In this document: positions 12,214-21,310 of the stretch, in pieces
Numbering within the stretch: the stretch's first letter is position 1
Layout: each line of letters begins with the position of its first letter
NCBI GenBank assembly: GCA_023634235.1
Contig: JAMKCF010000003.1
Coordinates: forward strand, 11,812,742 to 11,876,741
DNA from: Pisaster brevispinus
Lineage: Eukaryota > Echinodermata > Asteroidea > Forcipulatida > Asteriidae
Direction of reading: 5' to 3'
Length of the DNA stretch: 64,000 bases
Notes under the pieces: generated by a model
Databases searched by the model: none
What the model was told of the DNA's origin: nothing
The model's input: the letters and a program-made list of their open reading frames with translations, nothing else
Position numbers and translations under genes: made by a program

Positions 12214-15200
12214 ATGGCAGGACACATGGCCAGCACCACGGTGTACGACTGCATCGTGGTCGGAGGGGGAATCATCGGATCTGGGGCAGCCTTCCAGATG
12301 GCTAAGCAAGGACACAAGACTCTCCTCCTTGAGCAGTTTTCTCTCCCGCATACGCGGGGTAGCTCCTCTGGCCCATCGCGCATCATCCGTAATGCCTACG
12401 CTGAGGACCACCACAGTGCAATGGTGCAGGAGGTACAACAAATGTGGGAAGAGATTGAACGGGAAACAAATACAACTTTACGGAGGTGAGATCATCTGGT
12501 AAAGCAGATCACTTTTGTTCAGGATTGCCTCTTTCATTGGTTAAATGCCCGTTGGTTTTTGTTTTTGGTTTTTGTTTTGTTTTTATGCAATTGTTCACCC
12601 CAAGTAAGGCTGAAAGCCAGCCACTCTTGGTATGGGGCTACAAGATGAAACCATTTTTTAAGAAGAAAATAACTAAGGGAGCTGAAGTCAGGAATTGATA
12701 TTACTCTCAAAACAGTCTAGAATATAGGATGGAGGGAAACAAGCGCCAGGCAAGAAGTTGGAAAGACATGCAGTAAGTGGAATAAAGCTGTTGGTGTGAC
12801 TCATTTTTTTTACATCTCGGCAAAGCAAGAGTCATGTTAATCTCTTCATGGTTTGGACGTAAAAGACTTGTTCATTGCCAAAACTAAACTTAATTCAATA
12901 CTGAAATTTACATTAAGGATGCATCTGATGCATTTAAGATGAAAACGGAACAAATCTGTCTGATGAGTGGCATAAAAAGTAGTATAAAATGTATGTTTTT
13001 TCTTTGAAACATCTTGTCAAATTTCATTCAGAAGAAATGGTTCTAAATTTGTAGGTCTTTCACACACAAAAAGTAGGGCAATGCAACTTTCATACCTTCA
13101 CGAGGAGAGAAAATGAATGCAGCTTTTTAACCAAACAGACAAACAGGAATGCTGGTGCTGAATAAGACGAGGAACACAGAGAGTTTTCTGAGCACAAGAC
13201 AGACCTTAGTCAAACGCCAGCTTCCTTTTGAGGATTTAACAACTCAGCAGCTGACAGCCCGCTACCCTCTGATGTCCTACAAGGGCCACTATGACTGTCT
13301 ATTGGACACAGAGGCAGGCTTCCTTATCGCAAATAAATGTCATCAACTACTTCAGGTTGGGAAAAACATACAAACTACTTTTGCTTTGAAAGAAGTTTTT
13401 TCTCTGAGTTGTTATGATCTGCCATATTTAACCATATTTGCCTAATTACTGGATTTCTCGTAGAACACCTAACACTGTCAGTGCCTAATTACGAGAACAT
13501 TTTATGACTTCAATTCAAATTCACTAATTTCTGATTCACTCATTTTCTAGATTCACTCATTTTCTAATTCATGTAGATAGAGTTAACAATAAAGCAAGGT
13601 GATTCTTTGGAATATGACGTCAATTCAAATTCACTCATTTCTGATTCACTCATTTTCTAGATTCACTCATTTTCTAATTCATGTAGATAGAGTTAACAAT
13701 AAAGCAAGGTGAATCTTTGGAATATAATTTCACTGAGAAAAGTGGACGTTCATGTTGATTTTATGGCATTGTTCCTCGCGAAAGTGCCTTAATTAAACAA
13801 AGTTGGTGCTGCCTTAGATTAAGGTGTACTTTTCAATCATTTTGTCCAAGGATCTGTTTAAAAAGTATGGCGGCACGCTCCATGACAGTGAAAAGGTTGT
13901 GAGGATAGAGCCGGGTCGTATCGTGACTGTCCACACTAGTAAGGGACAGTATAAGACAGGAGCATTGGTACTCGCCCCTGGACCCTGGGCATCAGAGCTT
14001 CTGAAACCGCTAGGTGTACATCTTCCGCTTCAGGTAAAATAATAATACACGAATAAAATCATAACATAACTAAGAATACCAGATGCATCAATCAACTCAT
14101 CAAAAGGTTTAAAGATTTGATTCCATTCATGCTAAGTGTGGATGTGGAACCAGCCACAGACTCCCCCCCCCCCACTTTTTCCCATTTGCAATCTATGCAC
14201 TGTCCATTAGATACAAATGAGAACAAATAAAATATTATATAACCACAAAATGTTATAATGATCTAAAGATAAAATGTTTCAAATTAGTATTACCATTGCT
14301 ACCTTCACCATGCCAAATGCATTCCTTGAATCTATTTCAACTTCATTACAAAAAAATATCTCTCTCCATTAACTCCTGGGCCCAATTTCATAAGGCTGCT
14401 GAAGCAGAAAATATTGCTTAACAATTGTCTGCTAAGCAGAAATGAGCAGGATACCTGTCAAAAATTGTACATGTGACATGGTGGTTTGGCTGGTAACCTT
14501 ACTCTGGTGCATAATTTTGTTGTGCTTAGCTACTTTTTGTGCTCTATGAAATTGGGCCCTGGGCTTGTGTGAGAAGCAATAATAGTTAACTAGTGTCTTC
14601 TTCAAGGACACAAGTGACCGGAGGAAGATCTGGGCCACTATTTCATGGCACATTCACATCAGAATTCTGCTCTTCATAACGCCCAGTAGAGCCTGTGATT
14701 CTTATTGGGCATAAACACTGATAAAGTGCAACATTCCGCAACAAATAGAGCCGTGAAATTAGGCTCTGACTCGAACCAACACTCTGGTGATGTCTCAGCC
14801 TTCAGAACTTGAGTCTAGTGTATACTTGAAATATTGTAGCAATACAGGTGAAACTGTTCTCTCAATGTTTCATTTTTGCAGGTGTGGAAAGTAAACGTCT
14901 GCTACTTCAAGGAAAAAGTACCAGGTTCTTACGTGAATTACCCCATCATGACAGATGACGTAGGGGAAGGCTTTGTCTACTGTTTCCCAAGTCAAGACTA
15001 TCCAGGCTATATGAAGGTCAGTCAGGGTCAAAGGGTCATTGTTACCCTAATTAATGCCACTCAATGGGATATTACATACATGTCATATAGTTACCCTGAA
15101 TCAACACGCAGAAAGGGTGTGGCTGCTTTATAATAATAATAATATTAAGATCATGTTTATATCGCACAACACCTTCTGGAATAAAGTTTCCAAAACATAA

Positions 15201-17707
15201 CAAAGAGAAAAACTAGGTTGACCTGAACAGGAATGTTTTGAGAAGTGTCTTGTTATATGTGACGGTGGTAGTGTGTTTGACGTGAAGAGGGAGATTGTTC
15301 CATAAATGAGGTGCAGCAAACTGAACACTACGTTCATCGTATGATTTGGTGGTAACAGTTTGAATAATGAGGATGTCTTTGTTTGCAGAACAGAGTTTTA
15401 ATATTTCCCTACAAAATGTTCCCAATCTTCAGAAATGATTCAGCTAATCTTCCATCCCAAATCCTTCTATATCACCTTCTACCAAAATGAAGGATAGGCC
15501 TGGGTGTTGAAGGCTTAAATAACAACTGCTTATCACTGAGTTAGGCATTCCAATATATCTTATCTTCATGCAAGTCCAAATAATTTGGTGCGGAGTGACA
15601 AAGGAGAGGAGGATATTCGTGGATTCACATGTAGGCAAAAATGCAAAGGGAGTAACAGTTACTTGTTGATATAAAACAGAGCCAATGATAAGTGTGTTCC
15701 GGGTTTTTATGTGCATTGATGGTACACACGGGACCAACGGCTTTACGTCCCATCCGAAGGACGAAGCAATAATGGTTAAGTGTCTTGGTTAAGGACACAA
15801 GTGTCACGACTGGGACTCGAACCCACACTCCGCTGACCAGAAACACCAGAAATTGAGTTGGGTGCTCTTAACCATTCGACTACGACACGCCGCCTTTACT
15901 GTTTTGAACATGGAGCAGATCATATGATGATTGTGTTTTCTGCTATTCAAGCAGAAAATCGTTTGGTTCTAATGAAACACTTCACCCTTCAATGTAATCT
16001 AACTATTTGGTTGTTTGTGATTTTCTTGTTGACTTTTGGTGCACAGTTCGGTTATCATTTGCAATGGGACGAGGTGGATCCTGATAGCAGAGATAAATGG
16101 ACAGATAAACGACAGGTTGATATTGACCACCTCAAGCTGTATATCAGAAAACACTTCCCTGGTTTGGAGTCGGAACCGTCCATTATTGAAAAGTGCATGT
16201 ACACAGTAAGCACGCATCTCTTCATTTATTTATTCATCCTTTGAGCAATGAGCAAATATGCACAATCCCCCCCCAATGTACAATTTACATATTAGTTGAA
16301 TAATTTGTTGAATCGACCTCTTTTAAAGAGTGGTGCACACCATTGGTAAGAGTGAAAAATAAATCAATCCACAGATTTGTACATAGCTCACAATGATACA
16401 AAGATGGTTATGGTGGAAAACTTGCCTTGAATGTAAGGCTGGTAACGTTATTCTGGTGAGCATACATTTGTTGTGCTAAAGCATGAAATTGGGCCCTCTG
16501 GTCACAACATAAATACTAACATAGTTTCTTATTTTGTTAGCCTTGAGTCCCATGCTACCACACTTTGTTTTCATTATACCACCACAGTTAGAAAACATTT
16601 GTCCAGTGATCATTCAAAGTTGTGTTTATTTCCTCACTGCAGTGTACACCAGGAGAGGATATCATCATTGACACCCATCCAGTTTACCACAACATTGCTA
16701 TCGGCTGTGGATTCTCAGGTGATGACTTTGTTCTTTTCTTATAGGGTATCTGCTGCTCTAGAATGCAGGGGTTGTGGGTTTGAATCCCACCTGGATTTTT
16801 TCCCTGCAGGACTCGGTGGTCTTGTGGTTAAGATATCTACTCTAGAATGCAGGGGCATGGGCTTGAATCCCACCAGGGTAGTGTGCCCGTAGATTATTTT
16901 CCTGCAGAAATCGGAGGGGATGGGGGAAGTACCGAGTATTTACTCATATTACACGTCAGTGCAGGGTAAAACCAAATTAAGATTCTTCATCCTGAGGCCA
17001 ATTATTACCTATTAAATTGTTGTATTTGATTGAAGTTTCAAGTCAAGGTTAATCATACTGTTTTTATTTTTACCCTTACGCCAATGTGTAATAAGCACTA
17101 GTGCTTTCAAAGTCATACGGAACCCAATGCGGAACCAAATCCACAAGTTACTTGGATGGGATTCGAACCAATAACCCCAGCATGCTAAAGCAGATGTCTT
17201 AACTGCTATACCGAATGTGCCCGGTGAACAAGAGGGCAGTTTGAATCCTGTAATCCTGGGTACACTCTGTATCCCTGATGCAAGAATTACATCAATTAAA
17301 AAGATGCAAACAAATAGTTAGTGGCCTGACGTTTCGATTCGACTAGGGTCGAAACGTCAGACCACTAACTATATTTTTGCATTTATACCATAGGTCCTTT
17401 TGGTTGGTAAGCAGTTTGCAAGTACAGCTAATACTATTTTTCAATTAAAAAGATAATCATGTTCTAACATAACAGTAACACAATGCATTTCACAAAAACA
17501 AAAGTTTGTCTATTTTGATGTTTTGCACGACCTCAGTCAAGTTTGATCAACTTTAGTCATTTTCGACTTTTTCCTACAGGGAAGGGCTTCAAAATGGGCC
17601 CGCTGATTGGTAAGATACTGGGTGATCTGGCAATGGGTAAGCCTCCAAAATATGACATCGAGCCGATCAGAATGAACCGATTCCTGAATCAGAAAGCCAA
17701 GCTTTAG
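12214..17707 (+). CDS. PIPOX: Peroxisomal sarcosine / L-pipecolate oxidase
   Basis: FAD-dependent amine oxidase that oxidises sarcosine, L-pipecolate or related imino acids in peroxisomes and makes H2O2. Seven coding exons join in frame: 12214-12485, 13139-13355, 13851-14033, 14882-15016, 16047-16205, 16643-16718, 17580-17707, giving 389 aa (human PIPOX 390). Residues 14-24 form the FAD-binding Rossmann loop ([11 protein letters not shown]) and HTRGSS follows at 46-51. Exon 5 ends in KCMYT, whose Cys319 is the covalent flavin cysteine of this family. GFSGKGFK spans exons 6-7. The protein ends AKL, a type 1 peroxisomal signal. The first in-frame ATG was chosen; Met5 is an alternative. The donor after exon 2 (CAG|GTTGGG) is weak. 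Introns carry several SINEs, a MITE and a LINE tail. Frame and motifs are intact, so the gene looks functional. Confidence 0.96.
13506..13725. repeat. Recent 110-bp tandem duplication in a PIPOX intron
   Basis: Two nearly identical 110-bp units (13506-13615 and 13616-13725), beginning GACTTCAATTCAAATTCAC and GACGTCAATTCAAATTCAC, lie in intron 2 upstream of exon 3. Each unit itself holds a doubled TTCACTCATTTTCTA motif. Only a few differences are visible between units, so the duplication is young. Confidence 0.9.
14378..14559. mobile_element. GGGCCC palindromic MITE, full copy
   Basis: A 182-bp element in PIPOX intron 3 with terminal inverted repeats: GGGCCCAATTTCATAAGG at the left and CTATGAAATTGGGCCC at the right. 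The interior has GCAGAAAATATTGCTTAAC and GGCTGGTAACCTTACTCTGG, shared with the other copies in the window. It has no coding capacity. The ends resemble those of non-autonomous DNA transposons, but the superfamily is not established. Confidence 0.8.
14563..14830 (-). mobile_element. tRNA-derived SINE-like copy
   Basis: Directly adjacent to the MITE. On the minus strand a Pol III B-box-like GGTTCGAGTCAGAGCC is followed by unrelated body sequence and then CACTTGTGTCCTTGAAGAAG, which is shared with other SINE copies in this window. Diverged and inactive-looking. Confidence 0.5.
15131..15425 (-). mobile_element. 5'-truncated LINE tail (L2/CR1-like)
   Basis: The minus strand encodes residues typical of the C-terminal end of a non-LTR reverse transcriptase protein ([20 protein letters not shown]) and ends in a (TTA)n tail at 15131-15148, as L2/CR1 elements do. 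Frames are broken. It sits in PIPOX intron 4, antisense to the gene. Confidence 0.75.
15710..15893 (-). mobile_element. tRNA-derived SINE
   Basis: The minus strand begins GGCGTGTCGTAGTCGAATGG (A-box-like), then GTGGGTTCGAGTCCC (B box), then GACACTTGTGTCCTTAACC and CCTTCGGATGGGACGTAAAG. That last block is found again at 48221-48245. This is the same family as the fragments at 33455-33600 and 36405-36615. It lies in PIPOX intron 4. Confidence 0.75.
16437..16496. mobile_element. GGGCCC MITE, right end only
   Basis: A truncated copy with only the right part of the family (GGCTGGTAACGTTATTCTGG through GCATGAAATTGGGCCC). It lies in PIPOX intron 5. Confidence 0.65.
16745..17010 (+). mobile_element. 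tRNA-derived SINE, second family, duplicated head
   Basis: Two tRNA-like heads occur in tandem (each with CTCTAGAATGCAGGGG, then GTTTGAATCCCACC or CTTGAATCCCACC). The body follows with a GGGTAAAACCAAA block. The same family is seen at 41157-41350 (GGGTTCGATTCCCACC, GGGTAAAACCAAA, CCCTGATGCAA), with tails at 17250-17300 and 20020-20080. It lies in PIPOX intron 6. Confidence 0.65.
17317..17369. repeat. Near-perfect hairpin repeat, copy 1
   Basis: The left arm GTTAGTGGCCTGACGTTTCG and its near-perfect reverse complement, ending CCACTAAC, are separated by about 10 nt. The following 80 bp (CATAGGTCCTTTTGGTTGG, GTAAGCAGTTTGC) are shared with the second copy at 22424. This is a dispersed repeat with a fold-back end. 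Confidence 0.75.
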
Positions 17708-19185
17708 TCCAGTGAGTTTCCAGTCCCACGACAGCAGTGAAGGAGAAAACACCCATAAGCTGGGGAGGCTTTACACTCTACCAACTAATTACAACGAGCC
17801 ATACATTATGCATTATGGAGCTGATGGTCTTGGATTGAACATTATGCCTTGAGCAAGGCACTTTACCTAACTATGGAAGGCAGTGCATTCTACTATAGCA
17901 GCTAGGCTCCTAGTGGATGATACTCATGCCTACACTCTTACAGACTGTGAAGGGGTAACCCTGTTTCAGCACCAGGAGTAGGTGGCAAAGTGCCCCTGGT
18001 TACCGTTGATTTGGGTCAACAGCAAAAAAAAACAGTATAGCCCTCACCTTGAAGTGGACGTCTGACCTTGAAATGTTAGGAGATATCTCATAACAATTAC
18101 AAATTTTAATACAAATTAGGTTCATGAGCAAGCACTGCCAAACCCCAGCATTCACAATCTGGGATTACTGGAAATTTGAATTTGTGTGAGTTTCCTTCCT
18201 TATATTATGAATGGGCTGATAAAGTTTACAGGCTGATTTGAATCAAAGTAGTATTTTGCCGTAGAATTTTGTACAATATTAGGGGGTTTTTTTCCTCAAT
18301 CTAATTTTTATTTTTTATTTTTTACAAATCGGTTTCATGTGTAAGAAAACCAGTATCCTTAATCAAGTAGCTTGCAATTGAACTAATAACCGCACTGGTG
18401 CAGATCTAAACTGCCCCGAATATTTACAGCTCTTTTAAATGTTGTTGTGGTGTGATTTTCTTACGATGAGGTGATCTCCAAAATGGCAGATCACAGTTGC
18501 GTTGATGACCTCTGATAAAGTTCAACAAGGTCTGTTTGCATACCATAACAACTTGGGTCGAAAGGTGAAGAGTAGTGTAATGTTTGTACAAGGCCTACTC
18601 ACACCCTTTTGTAATGGGAAGAAAGTCCAGTGCATTTTAGTACTTCAGTTTTCATTCTATGCAACCTAAATTACTCTGATAATCACAATATACCTATATT
18701 GTATTTATTTAATTTCAGCGTGCTTCAGGTGTTAAGAATTCAAGATTATGTATTGGAAAAAAGGATTTTGAGGTGTTTTATATTAATATTACTTAAAATC
18801 TTGCAATCAGGATTTTACTGCGTTTTTAACTAAATCTTCACCAAAGTGTAATTTTTAAATGCCGATTTCTACTTTTAAAAAATCAGAGTGAAATGGTTAC
18901 AAATGTTTGCCTTTGACTTGAGATTTTTTTTTAAATACTGTAGCTCAGGTCTGTGTAATTTGTACTTACACCTGAGTCCACTTTCATAGAGCTACTTAGG
19001 CAGAAAATCTTGCTTAAACATTTTCTACTAAGCAAAAATATGAGGTGTTTTGGCTTAGCTACTTTTTGAGCCCTATGAAATTGGCACTGGAGTTACCACA
19101 TCCTTATTATAAACATTGTGTATAATTTTTCTATACACAGTGTGAAATTTTTTGGTGAAAATAAAAATTTAATAGTACAGGTTTT
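17708..19185 (+). terminator. PIPOX 3' UTR with candidate poly(A) signal
   Basis: No further exon is seen after the stop codon. The first clear AATAAA on the plus strand after AT-rich sequence is at 19160-19165, giving a 3' UTR of about 1.45 kb. The exact cleavage site cannot be read from sequence alone. Confidence 0.45.
18976..19090. mobile_element. GGGCCC MITE, shortened copy
   Basis: The ends read CTTTCATAGAGCTACTTAGG and GCCCTATGAAATTGGCAC, with a reduced interior (CAGAAAATCTTGCTTAAAC). It lies within the inferred PIPOX 3' UTR. Confidence 0.65.
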
Positions 19186-19189
19186 TTTA

Positions 19190-20500
19190 TTGTTTTCTCG
19201 TTTGAAATATTTTTGAGAGTTGAACAAAAATGCAGACAATTCACATTTAGATTAGATGAAGTATTGCATGGTTTATTTCAGACTTATCAGTACATTATTT
19301 CTTTTTTGAGTAAAAAGGTGTTTTTTTTAGACAATGATTACAAAATGTAGATTAATTCCTGGATTGTGTAAAACCATATTGTTAAAGGGGGCTGTCAGGT
19401 CAAATTCAGTTTTGGGATGTGCTCATTTTCCAATAGATAGGGTCATTATGAAAGTGGAAAACAGTTTCTACCCCTTGCGCTAAAAAAGCACTCTGCACTA
19501 ATGACATCACTTTTAATCAAAATACCCCGATGTCAGACAAACTTGCCAGCACTCGTGATCATCTTATTTGCATGCTAGACTGCAGGAGTAAACATAAAAC
19601 ACTGACAATGTCTTGGACATGTCTTGTGTTCCTAGTACCTGCGTGACGGCACCATACTGAGCTTCTATTTTTAGAATTAGTGTGGAGTGCTATTGTTTGG
19701 AATGACGGCTGCTGACAGGCCGTGGTTTTGAAAAGGACAGCTTTAATAGTGCAGCCGTCTCTTTTTCTTACATTTTGTAACAATGCAACTACACTGATGC
19801 TGGAGAAGAAAAGTAGTCTGGCTCCGATTTTAACATTAAGAATCAGTATTCGTCTTGCTGTTGAATACAGGGAACATGTCAAAAATGTTTGCCATTTGAA
19901 ATGTTCTGATACCATCATTGCTTTTACAATGTTAAAACATACAAACAAACAACTACTTTCATCCAGAATTTATCTAAAATTTAAAAACCAAAAAAAAAAT
20001 ATTAATTTTGTGCTAACACACATCGGTGTAGGGTAAAAAAAACAAAATTAATATTCTTTATCCCCGATGCAAAAATTAACATCTACAAAAAAAAATAGTT
20101 GTTCTTAAAATCAAATTCTAAAAAACAGATAGTACAAAAAAATTACAGCAAGTAAACAGAGATTAAATATAATGTCGAAATATTTCTATGCAAAATAGTA
20201 TTTCAGAGGAAGAAGTACAGAAAAAATTGGCACATTGGGAAGGAAATTTACAAAATGATGTACAAAATAAAAAAATTATGTTAATTTATTACAAAACAAA
20301 GAAAACTTTACACAAAAAAAGTGATTTCAAGATCAACTTGTACTTTTTTCCAATGTTACATTACACGTTGGCTAGCAAGTTCGCAATAAGGCCGTGTCCG
20401 AAATATGCAACTAGGGCTGTTGCTAATAGTGTTGCTAAGGGCAGACTATGCTTTCAATGCATGTACACATGTTGATCCAGCTGCAGCCCGGCCACTAATT
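19190..20500. other. Convergent intergenic region
   Basis: AT-rich DNA between the 3' ends of PIPOX and the Rab-like gene. The frames at 19559-20036 lack recognised homology and overlap on both strands, so they are not called. A SINE-tail fragment lies near 20015-20085. A TTTATTTTAA at 20533 gives AATAAA on the minus strand, a candidate poly(A) signal for the Rab-like gene. Confidence 0.4.
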
Positions 20501-20729
20501 GGGATGCGACCTTAAATTGGTCCAGTGACTAGTTTATTTTAATACAGATTTTTGCCTTAATCCAGAACTTAAAACATTTGTTCGCCTAATTTAAAACGTG
20601 CTCAATTTTTGACTAAACACACATCACTTCTCCTGAACCAGTCAATAAGGAGTGTGTGCACAAAATTATTTGTAAAATATGTACAAAAGAAAATTGTAGT
20701 TAAATCAGCATAAAGGGCATTTTAGCTGT

Positions 20730-21310
20730 GTGTTGAGGGGAAAACGAGTTACAAAAGTTAGCTTCAGAAAGACTCTGTCCCTAACCTTACCCCCATCCCT
20801 CCCCCACCCCCTGGCACTCCTTTTTCTTGAATGCTCCACCAGAAGAATGCTTGTTTTGCCGTTTACTTCTGAAAGACCGTTTGTCTTCAGAAAAACAGTT
20901 TGTTTCAGGAAAAATTGTATCCCTAACCCAACCCACTCCCCACTCCCCTGGCACTCATTTTATGTGAATCTTCCACCAGAACGATGAGGATTGTGGGCGG
21001 TTCTTTCTAAAAACTGTGTGGACTTGTGTTTAGGAGAGACGCATTTTTAGAAAACAGCTTCAGGATAAAGAGTGAACCGATAATGCTAAAAGATTTTCCC
21101 CACCCCTGCAATCCCTGAATCCTTCACAAGGAGGATGTTTATTGTGACTTCTATTTCCCAAAAATTGTTTGGCTGTCTGCCGTGGGGAAACAAGTTACAA
21201 AAGTTAGCTTCAGGGTAACGTCTGTCCCTCATTCATCCTCCTCCCCTTGCACTCGTTTCCCCCCCGACTCCTCCACCAGGACGACGCATTATTATTGTTC
21301 CGTTTCTTTC
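20730..21310. repeat. Four diverged ~150-bp repeats across the Rab-like 3' end
   Basis: Units start near 20735, 20890, 21035 and 21185. They share TTACAAAAGTTAGCTTCAG, a C-rich tract (CCCCCACCCCCTGGCACTC and variants) and a CTCCACCAGAAGAATG or CTCCACCAGGACGACG block. The last unit runs into the final coding exon of the Rab-like gene and covers its stop codon, so the repeats are diverged copies of the gene's extreme 3' end. Confidence 0.65.

Noticed and set aside
15858..16046. N-terminal part of the frame that contains PIPOX exon 5
   Set aside because: The frame is open upstream of the exon, but that sequence is a SINE remnant and intron ending in the acceptor GGTGCACAG. Only 16047-16205 matches the oxidase family.
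19559..20036. Overlapping frames of 129 and 104 codons on opposite strands
   Set aside because: They shadow each other on both strands in AT-rich DNA, with no recognised domain, splice context or codon pattern.
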